This document shows positions 16,474-25,820 of a stretch of 47,609 bases of DNA, piece after piece (positions within the stretch are counted from its first letter, which is position 1; each line of letters opens with the position of its first letter). The notes beneath the pieces are model-generated. The model did not search any database and was not told where the DNA came from. It saw only the letters and a list, made by a program, of their open reading frames with translations. The translations under genes were made by a program, and so were the position numbers. The stretch lies in the NCBI GenBank assembly GCA_021777335.1, contig JAJYDT010000014.1:1-47609 (forward strand), written 5' to 3'. This stretch comes from Pseudomonadota bacterium. Its GTDB lineage: Bacteria > Pseudomonadota > Gammaproteobacteria > Acidiferrobacterales > Acidiferrobacteraceae.

Positions 16474-18081
16474 TTAGCCTGACAGATGTCCGCGATCCAC
16501 AAGCCCGGTGTCGCGGTGCGTCGCGGGGGATATCTCGGCAAGATAGGCCCGTGCCCGCGCGATAAGCGGAGCGGGCAGTCCCCGGCGGCCGGCGATGGTG
16601 AGCCCATGGGAGATGCCGCTTGAGCCAATCTCAAGATGATAGGTCGGCACAAGGTGCTCGCCATCAAACTGCATGGCCGCATTGACCGCGTGCGCGTGCC
16701 GCTCGGCGTACCCCTTGAGCGGGGGCAGATGCGTGGTGATGAGGGCACGGACCCCACGGTCGGAAAGTTCATCAAGCACAGCCATCGCGAGCGCGGCCCC
16801 TTCCTCGGGATCGGTCCCTGTGCCAAGTTCGTCGAGCAGCACGAGCGTGTCCGGACCCGCCTCTTCCATCAGCCGCTTGAGCGTCTCCACATGCCCTGCA
16901 AAGGTTGAAAGGTGGTGATAGAGGTTCTGTGGATCACCAATCCCGACTATAACCTCACGGAATCCACCGATGGTGCACGGTCCCTCTGAGGGGAGATGTA
17001 GCCCGCACCGCGCCATGAGCGTCAGCACACCGACGGTCTTTAGGACCACGGTCTTCCCGCCGGTATTGGGCCCAGTGATGATCACAATCGGCTGTTCCGG
17101 GTTGAGCTGCAAGGACAAAGGTACCGGTCGCGGGCCCTGGTTCGCGGAGAACTGGAGCAGCAACCCCGGATGGAAGGCGTTCTCGAGGCGGATGACGGGT
17201 TCATCCACGAGCATGGGCGGCACCGCATTCATCTGGATGCTGAGCCGGGCACCCGCCGCGGCGAGATCGATCCAGGTGATCGCCCCGACGAGGCGGTCGA
17301 AGGCGGGCAGCTCGGCGCGCACGCGGTCCGTGAGCGCGCGGCGCACCGCGGCCTGCTCAGCCTCCTGCTGTCCCTGAGCGGACTCGAGCCTGTTATTGAG
17401 ACCCACGACCTCGATCGGTTCCACGATCTGTTCACGCCCGTTCGCCGAGCTGCCACGGTGCACGCCTTTGACGCGTTCCGCCGCCATAGGCGGCAGCGAC
17501 AGGGCACCGCGGCTGCCGGACCACACGATCCGGTCCGCCGCGTCCCTCGGTCCAATGTTCAGGAGCCGTGCGGCTTGCTCCTCCAGCACCTTGGCAACCT
17601 GCGCACGTAGGTCGCGCCATTGCCCATACAGTTGTGCAAGACGCGGACTCGCCTCCGGACGGAGCTGCCCATTTGGAGAAACCGACTGCTTGAGCGTCTC
17701 TCCCGCCGGCGCGACGGCGACGAGATCATGAGACACGGGGTAGAGCGCCGGTTCCAGATCCGCCAGCGGGTACAGCCGCTGCCCAAGGGTTACAATCAGC
17801 GAAAGATGGTGCAGGGCATTCCCCGAGAGGGCGCTGCCGGAAGGGGCCGCCTGACGCAATGCGGCGCGAACATCCGGCGTCCCCGGAAAGTGGAGCATCT
17901 CGCCGGATTCGATCAGGCGCCGCGCGACACTGACAGCCCGCTGCATGCGCAGCGCTTCGGCGATTGACGGAGCAGGGGCAAGCCCGTGCGCGGCATCGGC
18001 ACCATAGGGAGTGGAGGAGAGCCGCTCGAGGAGCCGCCGCACCACATCGAACTCAAGCGCCTTAAAATCGCTGTCCGCCAT
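16474..18081 (-). CDS. MutS2-like ATPase without Smr domain
   Basis: A 535-residue MutS-family protein starting DFKALEFDVVRRLLERLSSTPYG, as in MutS2. It has the core and clamp helices, then the ATPase domain with Walker A GPNTGGKT (near residue 337), LLDELGTGTDPEEGAAL and ITTHLPPLKGYA. It stops shortly after the ATPase (RAYLAEISPATHRD) and lacks the KOW and Smr nuclease domains of full MutS2 (about 780 residues). Its role is probably recombination control or ribosome rescue rather than classic mismatch repair, but that is unproven. It lies 18 bp downstream of tsaB on the same strand. Confidence 0.88.
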   Translation of the reverse strand: MADSDFKALEFDVVRRLLERLSSTPYGADAAHGLAPAPSIAEALRMQRAVSVARRLIESGEMLHFPGTPDVRAALRQAAPSGSALSGNALHHLSLIVTLGQRLYPLADLEPALYPVSHDLVAVAPAGETLKQSVSPNGQLRPEASPRLAQLYGQWRDLRAQVAKVLEEQAARLLNIGPRDAADRIVWSGSRGALSLPPMAAERVKGVHRGSSANGREQIVEPIEVVGLNNRLESAQGQQEAEQAAVRRALTDRVRAELPAFDRLVGAITWIDLAAAGARLSIQMNAVPPMLVDEPVIRLENAFHPGLLLQFSANQGPRPVPLSLQLNPEQPIVIITGPNTGGKTVVLKTVGVLTLMARCGLHLPSEGPCTIGGFREVIVGIGDPQNLYHHLSTFAGHVETLKRLMEEAGPDTLVLLDELGTGTDPEEGAALAMAVLDELSDRGVRALITTHLPPLKGYAERHAHAVNAAMQFDGEHLVPTYHLEIGSSGISHGLTIAGRRGLPAPLIARARAYLAEISPATHRDTGLVDRGHLSG

Positions 18082-18099
18082 CTTGTACCTCGGTCCCGT

Positions 18100-18786
18100 T
18101 CATTCTCGATCGCTCGATCGCTTCGCGACCTTGTTGCGTATATACACCGGCAACGCCTGCTCCGCGGGAAGCGCCACACCGCGCTGCCAGTAGGCTGATG
18201 CGATGGGAATCAGGTGACGTGCATCCGGAAGCAGGTCCGGGTGCCAAGTTCGAACACGTGGACCGAGATGAGGCAGCAGGCGATCCACATACCGGTCCCA
18301 CCCGCTTCCACCTCCCAGCCAATTGTCGTCACCTTCCGGGAGCCTCACCGCCTCAGGGGCAGTCACTTCCTCAGCGCCCACCAATTCGGGTACTCCGTCC
18401 GAATCCCGAACGTACGCTCCCCAGTACACCTGGTCCATCCGCGCGTCTATCGCGATAAGGCTGTGCGTGGCCTCGAGCGATTGCGCGAGCACCGCGAGCG
18501 TCGACACCGGCACAACCGGGCGATGGATCCCGAACGCAAGCCCCTGGACGACAGCGGCGGCAATGCGCAACCCCGTAAAGGAACCGGGACCCTGTCCATA
18601 CGCAAACGCATCGAGCGCGACAAGCCCGATACCTGCTTCGGCCAGTACTTCGTCAACCATCGGCAACAGTCGGGCCGCATGCCCCTGTGGCAGGCGTTCC
18701 CATCGACCGATGACGGCGCCCTCCATGCTGAGCGCGACTGAACACGCATTTTGGGAAGTCTCGAGGGCAAGCAGACAAGGCGTCAT
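18100..18786 (-). CDS. tsaB: tRNA t6A modification protein TsaB
   Basis: A 228-residue TsaB, the ASKHA-fold partner of TsaD and TsaE in making threonylcarbamoyl-adenosine 37 of ANN-decoding tRNAs. Diagnostic stretches are LLALETSQNACSVAL, LDAFAYGQGPGSFTGLRI and IDARMDQVYWGAY. GGAAGG lies about 8 nt before the ATG at 18786. The start overlaps the yoaA stop (ATGA). The yoaA-tsaB pair is conserved in E. coli. Confidence 0.95.
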   Translation of the reverse strand: MTPCLLALETSQNACSVALSMEGAVIGRWERLPQGHAARLLPMVDEVLAEAGIGLVALDAFAYGQGPGSFTGLRIAAAVVQGLAFGIHRPVVPVSTLAVLAQSLEATHSLIAIDARMDQVYWGAYVRDSDGVPELVGAEEVTAPEAVRLPEGDDNWLGGGSGWDRYVDRLLPHLGPRVRTWHPDLLPDARHLIPIASAYWQRGVALPAEQALPVYIRNKVAKRSSDRE

Positions 18787-20777
18787 GCAGCAGATCCTTC
18801 CTGTGCTGCAAAAAAACGCGCAACGTCGCCGATCTCGCGGCTGCGTGACATCGCAGGAAGACTGTCGAGGAACGTGCGACCATAACCGCGTGTGCGCAGA
18901 CGCGGGTCGCAAAGCACGAGAACACCGCAGTCGGACGCAGTCCGGATCAGCCGCCCTACCCCCTGCTTCAGGGCCACGACCGCCTGAGGCAATTGATGTT
19001 CGTGAAAACTGCTACCCCCACGCTCCTTGATCTGCCGCATACGCGCCTGTTCCACGGGATCGTCGGGCGGAGCAAATGGAAGTTTGTCGATAATGACACA
19101 CGAGAGCGCAGGACCTGCGACATCCACACCCTCCCAGAAACTGCCGGTGCCAAGCAGAACCCCGTTGCCAGATGACCGGAACCCATCAATCAGCTGGCTC
19201 CGTGATGCATCGCCCTGCGCAAAGATCGGGAACGGGAGCCGCGGGCGTAGCCGGTCACGGACATAAGCCAGACCACGGTGGGTAGTGAACAACACGAACG
19301 CCCGCCCCTTGCTCAACTCAAGCACGGGCACGATCGCCTTGATCATGCAGTCCCAGTAATCGGCGCCACCCGGGTCGGGAAGACCCGACGGCAAATACAG
19401 GAGCGCCTGCCGAGCGTAGTCAAACGGGCTCTCCCAACGGGCGGTCGAGGCATCCTCAATCGACAACATGCGCATAAAATGCGAAAAACTATTTCGGACA
19501 CATAATGTCGCCGAGACGAAGATCCATGCGCTATCGCGTCTGCGCCCGTCACCCTCGATCTGCCTCCTGAACTCAGGCCCGATCGTGCCTGGCGTGAGCC
19601 TCAGCGTAAACGCGCGAGACTGCGGCTCCACCCACGCAATCCATTCTCCTTGTTCGCCTGCGATGATCCTCTGGAGCCGTCCCAGCAGCTGCTGCCCCCG
19701 GCGCACCCCGCGCATGGTGCGCTCACCACGAGTGCCAACCTTTTCGAACAGGGACAGCAGGGCCGCAAGTGCGTGATCGAGCGCACAAAGCAACGCCCAT
19801 GCCGGAGGTGTCTGCCGAAGCGCCGCCAACAGGCAGCGGACACCCTGGGACAGCGAATCCGCAAACCTCGCAACCGCTGCATCCAGATCGTTCAGGCACG
19901 GCGCAAGTTCCTCAATCGCAAGATCCTCTTCGCGGCTGGCACGCCTTAGATCCCGAACGAGATCCAATAACTGGCCCGCAGTCACGCTCTCGCCGAAGAG
20001 CTCTGAGGCGAGCGCGGGAAGCTGGTGTGCCTCGTCGAAAATGAGGGTCTCCGCTTCCGGCAGGAGACGCCCGAAACCCTCCTCGCCAAGCGCGAGGTCT
20101 GCAAAAAACAGGTGATGATTCGCGATCACGAGGTCGGCTTCCTGGGCCTCGTGACGTGCACGCTGCACGTGACAGCGGCCGTACGATGGGCATGAAGCCC
20201 CGAGACACTCGTCCGCACCCACGGTCAACGATCGCCAGAGCCCGGCCTCCTCGGCAAGCCCAGGCGCCTCGCTCAAATCCCCTGTGCGCGTCTCCAGGGC
20301 CCATGCGCGGATCGCGGCCAGATTCGGTGTCCGCGCCCCGCGTTCAGTGGAAAACGATTCAAGCTGCTCCCAGCAGAGATAATTGGACCGGCCCTTCAGT
20401 AAAACGGCCCGCACCGGACTCTGCAGGATCTCTTTGGCAAGCGGCAGGTCCTTGCGGAAAAGCTGCTCCTGCAGGGCGCGCGTCCCTGTCGAGATGATCG
20501 TTTTGCGCCCGAGCATCAGCGCTGGCACGAGATAGGCCAATGTCTTGCCGGTACCGGTGCCGGACTCGCACAGCAGATGCTCGCCCTGCATGATCGCCTG
20601 TTCGATGCGCGCGCTCATCTCCACTTGTGCGGAACGCGCGACGAAACCCGGGACCTCTCGGTCAAACGGACCGCCCTTATCGAGCAACGACGCATTCCCA
20701 AATGTCTCGATGTCGGCCTCGGCACGCCGCGCCATCAATTCCTGAGAATCCCCAGTCATCCGTTCGCGCCCATCCAT
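18783..20777 (-). CDS. yoaA: DinG-family ATP-dependent DNA helicase YoaA
   Basis: A 664-residue XPD/DinG-type Fe-S superfamily 2 helicase, close to the length of E. coli YoaA. Motif I is ESGTGTGKT. A four-Cys cluster domain follows (YLCWEQ, then ECLGASCPSYGRCH), then ANHHLF, the DEAH box FDEAHQ, and the C-terminal helicase half with LLGTGSFWEGVD and KQGVGRLIRT. E. coli YoaA works with HolC in replication repair. AGG 7 nt upstream supports the ATG at 20777; ATG 20759 is possible. It heads a unit with tsaB and the MutS2-like gene. Confidence 0.93.
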   Translation of the reverse strand: MDGRERMTGDSQELMARRAEADIETFGNASLLDKGGPFDREVPGFVARSAQVEMSARIEQAIMQGEHLLCESGTGTGKTLAYLVPALMLGRKTIISTGTRALQEQLFRKDLPLAKEILQSPVRAVLLKGRSNYLCWEQLESFSTERGARTPNLAAIRAWALETRTGDLSEAPGLAEEAGLWRSLTVGADECLGASCPSYGRCHVQRARHEAQEADLVIANHHLFFADLALGEEGFGRLLPEAETLIFDEAHQLPALASELFGESVTAGQLLDLVRDLRRASREEDLAIEELAPCLNDLDAAVARFADSLSQGVRCLLAALRQTPPAWALLCALDHALAALLSLFEKVGTRGERTMRGVRRGQQLLGRLQRIIAGEQGEWIAWVEPQSRAFTLRLTPGTIGPEFRRQIEGDGRRRDSAWIFVSATLCVRNSFSHFMRMLSIEDASTARWESPFDYARQALLYLPSGLPDPGGADYWDCMIKAIVPVLELSKGRAFVLFTTHRGLAYVRDRLRPRLPFPIFAQGDASRSQLIDGFRSSGNGVLLGTGSFWEGVDVAGPALSCVIIDKLPFAPPDDPVEQARMRQIKERGGSSFHEHQLPQAVVALKQGVGRLIRTASDCGVLVLCDPRLRTRGYGRTFLDSLPAMSRSREIGDVARFFAAQEGSAA

Positions 20778-20947
20778 TTGATTACCTTGATACCTACTTT
20801 ATGACAGATAATGACCGCATTAACCGGATCCCTTCCTTTTAAAAACCCTGTCGGATTTCTTAATCATCACATATTATTAATAGGTTATGTGGTATTCCTC
20901 AAATCCTATCCAGATTAGTTTTTTTATATAAGATACTTACTCATGCT

Positions 20948-20961
20948 ACGATTTTTATCGT
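20948..20961. promoter_or_regulatory. perfect inverted repeat over the MarR gene start, candidate operator
   Basis: ACGAT-TTTT-ATCGT is a perfect 5-bp palindrome with a 4-bp spacer; its right arm runs into the GTG start codon of the MarR-family gene. It ends a conspicuously AT-rich stretch (about 20800-20947). A site here would let the regulator repress its own operon, as is common in this family. Confidence 0.5.
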
Positions 20962-21472
20962 GAACACCTTCTTTGAAGAATTTAAAACAACGCTGGATGC
21001 CGTCGCCCGCGAGATTCCGGAACTCCCGCGCCAAGAGGTCATTCTGACGCGTCTCCACTTCTTTTTGTTCCGCTCGCTGAACGAGGACATGAACCAGACA
21101 CTCTCCGGATTTGGCCTGAACACGACGAGCATGCTCGCGCTTGTGATCCTGTACGCGAACCCGGGTCCCATCAACCCATCGCGTCTCAGCTATGGGATGA
21201 TCTCCTCGCGCACCAATATTACCCGTCTGATTGATGAATGGGTAAACAAGGGCTGGGTGCAGAAAGAGGCATGCACACACGATCGGCGCAAAGTGTACGT
21301 TTCTCTCACCGAGAGCGGGCGGCAGCTGATCAAGCGGGCGCTTCCTGCCCAGTGGGCCCGGATCAAGTCGATCTGGGGCGTACTCACCCCAGGTGAGGCA
21401 GCATTGCTCGAGGAGCTGCTGCACCGCGTATGGCAACGGATCCTTGCGATCGACCTGCCCAATCTGAGATGA
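20960..21472 (+). CDS. MarR family regulator of the efflux operon
   Basis: A 170-residue MarR/EmrR-type repressor. A helical N-terminus (about 1-40) precedes the winged helix, with recognition region LSYGMISSRTNITRLIDEWVNKGWV and the beta-wing CTHDRRKVYVSLTESGRQL. It probably dissociates from DNA when bound by a toxic ligand. The start is GTG 20960 with no visible Shine-Dalgarno sequence, so the transcript may be leaderless. The TGA overlaps the start of the outer-membrane factor gene (ATGA), making it the first gene of a four-gene operon. Confidence 0.9.
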   Translation: MNTFFEEFKTTLDAVAREIPELPRQEVILTRLHFFLFRSLNEDMNQTLSGFGLNTTSMLALVILYANPGPINPSRLSYGMISSRTNITRLIDEWVNKGWVQKEACTHDRRKVYVSLTESGRQLIKRALPAQWARIKSIWGVLTPGEAALLEELLHRVWQRILAIDLPNLR

Positions 21473-22911
21473 AACACTACGCATACCGTCTTCTGCCCGC
21501 GCTCCTCGGGGCTGTACTCGCCGCGTGCGCCATTCCGCAACGTCTGACGCCCCCGCCAAAACCACGGCCGTTGCCGTCAATTTCAGCTAACGCGCGTACG
21601 GCGCTTAAAAACCATGTGGCGGCGGACATGCCATGGCCACACAGGCAATGGTGGCGCATGTTCAATGATCCTGAACTTGATAGGCTGGTGCGCCAGGCTC
21701 TACACAACAACCCCGATATGGCGCTCGCCGCTGCCCGTCTCGATATTGCCCGAACAGACGTTGCACGCGCCAAGGCAGAGCTCGGCACATCGTTCGCCCT
21801 CAACGGCGGCATCAATCGCCAGCGCCTCAGCACAAATGGACTGTTTCCGCCTCCAATCGGCGGAGAAACGGTAACAGAGGAACAGCTGTCGATCGACGCG
21901 CATCGCGAGATCGACTGGTGGCACCGTGACCGCGACCTGATACAGGCGGCGGTTAGCAACGAGCAGGCGCAGCGCGCGCAGAGGGCACAGGCCCGCCTGC
22001 TGCTCGAGCAGGCGCTCATCACGACCTACTTCCGGTTTGCACGCGACGAACGACAGGTGGCGCTCCTTCGGACACTCTACCACCATGATCAAAGCCTGCT
22101 CCGGATCGCGCAGACCGCATTGAACGCCGGAGCGACCAGCGCGATGCCTGTGGTGCGCGCCGAAGCCGGGCTCGCGGAGGCCCGTGAACAGGTGTTTTCA
22201 TATCAGGCAAGGAGCCGCATCGACCGCATCGCACTTGCGGCACTTGCGGGACGCGGACCAGACTGGGCGCGCCACCTGAAGGCGCCTGCGGCGTATTACA
22301 ACTCACCTGCACCCTTGCCGCGTCATCTTGCGCTGGATCTGCTGGCGCGCCGCCCGGACGTCGTCGTCCGCTACTGGCTGCTGCGGGCAGCGGCGGCGCG
22401 TGTCCATGCGGCCAAGGCGGGGTTCTATCCAAACATCAGTCTGACCGCGAGCGCCGGCCTTGACACCCTCACGCTTGCCAAACTGCTGGAGCCGTCAAGC
22501 CTGATGGCCTCAGCCGGTGCGGCGATTCACCTGCCGCTCTTCATGCCAGGCGCACTCAAAGCCGATCTCGGGCGTGCGCGGTCGCAGTATGATGCGGCGG
22601 TCGATCAGTACAACCGCACCGTCATCAATGCCGCCCGCGAGGTGGGCGAGCAACTCACCACGTTGCGTGCGCTCAAACGCGAGCTGGCGGCACAGTACCG
22701 AGTGATCGATGCACAAGCGCAGGAGCTGCGCATCGCGCGAACGCGTTACCAGGCCGGATCGGCCGGGATCGCAGCTCTGTTTCGATCCGAAAACCGCTGG
22801 ATCGAGAGCCAGCTTCAGACCAATGTGCTCGGTACGCGCCGGCTTGATGCAGTCGCGCGACTTATGGAGGCGCTGGGCGGGGGCTACCACGAGCACGAGA
22901 CACCGACATGA
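21469..22911 (+). CDS. TolC/NodT-type outer membrane efflux lipoprotein
   Basis: A 480-residue outer-membrane factor. The signal peptide ends in lipobox LAAC (Cys about residue 20), followed by a Pro-rich linker and two outer-membrane-efflux repeats: WWRMFNDPELDRLVRQALHNNPDM, and LAARR-type LDLLARRPDVVVRYWLLRAAAARVHAAKAGFYPNISL. It forms the exit duct for the EmrAB-type pump encoded next. The start overlaps the regulator stop, and the stop overlaps the EmrA-like start (ATGA). Confidence 0.93.
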   Translation: MKHYAYRLLPALLGAVLAACAIPQRLTPPPKPRPLPSISANARTALKNHVAADMPWPHRQWWRMFNDPELDRLVRQALHNNPDMALAAARLDIARTDVARAKAELGTSFALNGGINRQRLSTNGLFPPPIGGETVTEEQLSIDAHREIDWWHRDRDLIQAAVSNEQAQRAQRAQARLLLEQALITTYFRFARDERQVALLRTLYHHDQSLLRIAQTALNAGATSAMPVVRAEAGLAEAREQVFSYQARSRIDRIALAALAGRGPDWARHLKAPAAYYNSPAPLPRHLALDLLARRPDVVVRYWLLRAAAARVHAAKAGFYPNISLTASAGLDTLTLAKLLEPSSLMASAGAAIHLPLFMPGALKADLGRARSQYDAAVDQYNRTVINAAREVGEQLTTLRALKRELAAQYRVIDAQAQELRIARTRYQAGSAGIAALFRSENRWIESQLQTNVLGTRRLDAVARLMEALGGGYHEHETPT

Positions 22912-24068
22912 GCAACCCTGGAGCCGGATCAAACGGGCGTCGGCAGCGCCTTGTCGTCGGCCTGACCGTGGCCCTCGCGCTTGCGGCGGCGGCCTACGCG
23001 GTTTACTGGTTTATCGACGGCCGGTTTCACATCAGCACCGATGATGCTTATGTGGCCGGAAACCGTGTTGCCGTGATGACCGAGGTACCCGGGACCGTGA
23101 CTGAGATCATGGTCGATTCGACGGATGCCGTCCGCGCGGGTCAACCATTGGTCAAACTCGATCAGGCAAGCGCGCGAATCGCGCTTGGCCGGGCGGAGGC
23201 AGAACTCGCGATCGCGGTCCGGCGCGCACAGGATCTGTTCGGCGAGATCCCCGCACTGCGGGCGCAGAAACGTTCGGCTGTGGCCGCGCTCTGGCAGGCC
23301 CGGCGAAACTGGACGCGGGCGAAGCGGTTATTCCGGGGCAGAGCACTTGCGCGCGCCCGCCTTGAGCAGGCGCACACGGATCTCATCGAGGCAGCGGCGC
23401 ACGCCTCCGAAACAGCGGCAAAACTCGCGCAGACGCAGGATCTCGTCCACGGAACACAGGTGAACGACCATCCCTCGGTCCTCGCGGCAGAAGCGGCCGT
23501 ACGGCAGGCCTATATTACGCTGGACCGGAAAACCGTGCGTGCACCGGTATCCGGCTATGTCGCAAAACGCTCGGTCGAGCTCGGCGAGGAGGTCGTCCCG
23601 GGGCGCCCCCTCATGATCATCGTGCCACTTGCCGACGTCTGGGTTGACGCGAACTTCAAGGAACGCGAATTGCGCGACATCCGGATCGGGCAACCCGCGC
23701 GCGTCACCGCCGACTGGTATGGCGGCAGCGTTGTGTTCCATGGTCACGTCGCCGGCATCGATCCCGGCTCCGGGAGTGCCTTTTCACTGCTGCCCCCGGA
23801 GAACGCGAGCGGCAACTGGATCAAGGTCGTACAGCGTGTTCCGGTCCGTATCGCGATCGACGCATCAGCGCTCAACCAGCACCCTTTGCGCATCGGACTG
23901 TCCACGGAGGTCTCGATCTCGATCCGGCACCTCGCGGGAACGACACTGGCGCGCCACCCGCCCTCTGAACCGAGATATCGGACCGACATCTATGAAGGCC
24001 TGCTGCGGCGCGCCAACAAACTCGTTAAACGCATCGTGCTCGCCAACCTCCTCCCGGCGAGGCATTGA
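22908..24068 (+). CDS. emrA: EmrA-like membrane fusion protein
   Basis: A 386-residue HlyD/EmrA family periplasmic adaptor. It has a single N-terminal membrane anchor (about 13-35), the ISTDDAYVAGNRV strand typical of EmrA, an alpha-hairpin (about 90-190), a lipoyl half-motif TVRAPVSGYVAKRSVELGEEV, and beta-barrel residues VDANFKERELRDIRIGQPA. It connects the EmrB-like transporter to the outer-membrane factor. The start overlaps the previous stop by 4 bp, and the stop overlaps the next ATG (TGATG). Confidence 0.93.
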   Translation: MSNPGAGSNGRRQRLVVGLTVALALAAAAYAVYWFIDGRFHISTDDAYVAGNRVAVMTEVPGTVTEIMVDSTDAVRAGQPLVKLDQASARIALGRAEAELAIAVRRAQDLFGEIPALRAQKRSAVAALWQARRNWTRAKRLFRGRALARARLEQAHTDLIEAAAHASETAAKLAQTQDLVHGTQVNDHPSVLAAEAAVRQAYITLDRKTVRAPVSGYVAKRSVELGEEVVPGRPLMIIVPLADVWVDANFKERELRDIRIGQPARVTADWYGGSVVFHGHVAGIDPGSGSAFSLLPPENASGNWIKVVQRVPVRIAIDASALNQHPLRIGLSTEVSISIRHLAGTTLARHPPSEPRYRTDIYEGLLRRANKLVKRIVLANLLPARH

Positions 24069-25603
24069 TGGCGAGTCGGCCGCAGCTTGAGCCTGTCCCG
24101 CTTGCGTTGCTTACCCTGGGATTAAGTCTTGGCACTTTCATGCAGGTGCTCGACACGTCGATTGCGAACGTCTCAATTCCGGCCATTGCCGGCAATGTCG
24201 GGGTAAGCCCGGACCAGGGCACATGGGTCATTACATCATTCGCCGTGAGCAACGCCATCGCCCTGCCGCTGACCGGCTGGCTCGCCCGGCGTACCGGCGA
24301 AGTGCGGCTGTTTGTCGCGTCCGTGATCCTCTTTACCATTGCTTCCTGGCTTTGCGGACTCTCCTCTTCGTTCCCCGAACTGCTGACGTTCAGAGTGCTG
24401 CAAGGCGCTGTTGGCGGTCCCATGATCCCGCTCTCGCAGAGCCTGCTGCTGGCGAACTACCCGCCGCAACGCAAAGGACTTGCGCTCGCGCTCTGGTCCA
24501 TGACCGTGGTGGTGGCCCCCATTCTCGGGCCGATTCTCGGAGGCACGATCACCGACACCTACAGCTGGCCCTGGATCTTCTACATCAATATTCCGGTCGG
24601 CATCGTCTCATCCCTGCTCACATGGCAGCTCCTCAAGGACCGTGACACACCGACAAGGCGGACGCCGATCGACCTTGTAGGGCTCATTCTGCTCGTTGTT
24701 GGCGTAGGCGCCCTGCAGATCATGCTCGACCAGGGCAATGATCTGAACTGGTTCGGCTCACGCGAGATCATCGCGCTGGCAATCGTCGCGACAGCGGCAC
24801 TGGTGTATCTGGTGATCTGGGAGCTGACCGACCCGCATCCCGTCATAGACTTAAGACTGTTCGCCCGGCGCAACTTTGCGGTGGGAACAATCGTGACGAG
24901 CCTCGGATACCTCGCCTTTTTTGCGGGCGTGGTCATCTTTCCGTTATGGTTACAGACCGACATGGGCTACACCGCGGAGTGGGCAGGCTTTGCAGCGGCG
25001 CCCATCGGCATCCTGTCGGTGATCCTGAGCCCGGTCGTCGGCCAGAACATGCACCGATGGGATCTCAGGGCGATTGCCACCGTGAGCTTTATCATCTTTG
25101 CGATCGTCTCGTTCTGGACTGCCACGTTCACGACGACCACTGATTTCTTCCAGCTCATTGAACCGCGCCTGGTACAGGGAGCGGCCATGGCCACGTTCTT
25201 CGTCCCCATGGTCACGATCTCGCTGTCGAATCTTCCGCCAAGCGAGATCGCAAGCGCGGCGGGCCTGTCAAATTTCATACGTCTCGTCGCGGGGAGCTTC
25301 GGCACTTCGCTGAGCATCACCTTGTGGGTCCGGCGCACCACCTTTCACATGACGCGCCTCACGGAAGGGTTTTCCACCTCGAACCCTGTGTTCATGGGAC
25401 ATCTGGAGCACCTGCGATCACTCGGCATGACGCGGGAACAGGCAATTGGGTTCCTCGCACGGACAGTACACCTGCAATCGGTACTCCTCGCGACGAATGA
25501 CGTCTTTTGGGTGTCAGGCTGGCTGTTCCTCGGACTGATCGTGCTCGTTTGGCTCGCCAAGCCCCCTTTCTCCACACCGTCGGGGCCGGTCGCTGTCGAC
25601 TGA
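24068..25603 (+). CDS. emrB: EmrB-like DHA2 family MFS multidrug transporter
   Basis: A 511-residue, 14-helix major-facilitator drug:proton antiporter. It has the family motifs LGTFMQVLDTSIANVSIPAIAGNVG, WVITSFAVSNAIALPLTGWLARRTGE (motif A), and PILGPILGG (motif C). It would export hydrophobic toxicants through EmrA and the outer-membrane factor. I prefer ATG 24068 over the TTG one codon earlier. It ends the MarR-OMF-EmrA-EmrB operon. No clear terminator follows before the periplasmic gene. Confidence 0.94.
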   Translation: MASRPQLEPVPLALLTLGLSLGTFMQVLDTSIANVSIPAIAGNVGVSPDQGTWVITSFAVSNAIALPLTGWLARRTGEVRLFVASVILFTIASWLCGLSSSFPELLTFRVLQGAVGGPMIPLSQSLLLANYPPQRKGLALALWSMTVVVAPILGPILGGTITDTYSWPWIFYINIPVGIVSSLLTWQLLKDRDTPTRRTPIDLVGLILLVVGVGALQIMLDQGNDLNWFGSREIIALAIVATAALVYLVIWELTDPHPVIDLRLFARRNFAVGTIVTSLGYLAFFAGVVIFPLWLQTDMGYTAEWAGFAAAPIGILSVILSPVVGQNMHRWDLRAIATVSFIIFAIVSFWTATFTTTTDFFQLIEPRLVQGAAMATFFVPMVTISLSNLPPSEIASAAGLSNFIRLVAGSFGTSLSITLWVRRTTFHMTRLTEGFSTSNPVFMGHLEHLRSLGMTREQAIGFLARTVHLQSVLLATNDVFWVSGWLFLGLIVLVWLAKPPFSTPSGPVAVD

Positions 25604-25820
25604 ACCCGGCCGGCCGCTCTCGCACAAAATGGAGTGACCTACAAAATGCAGGGCCTTGGTGCCATCTCGCCAACCCGGATGCGTGCCAAGTCACTGTTTT
25701 TGCGAGGAGTCACGGCGTCAGGAGTTGGCCCGCCGTTTGCAGGAGCGAAGTGCCGAGGCAGCGTCCTCAGTGAAGTTATCAATCCCAAAAGTAGTTCTTC
25801 TTCGAAGGAGTCTTAAGCGT

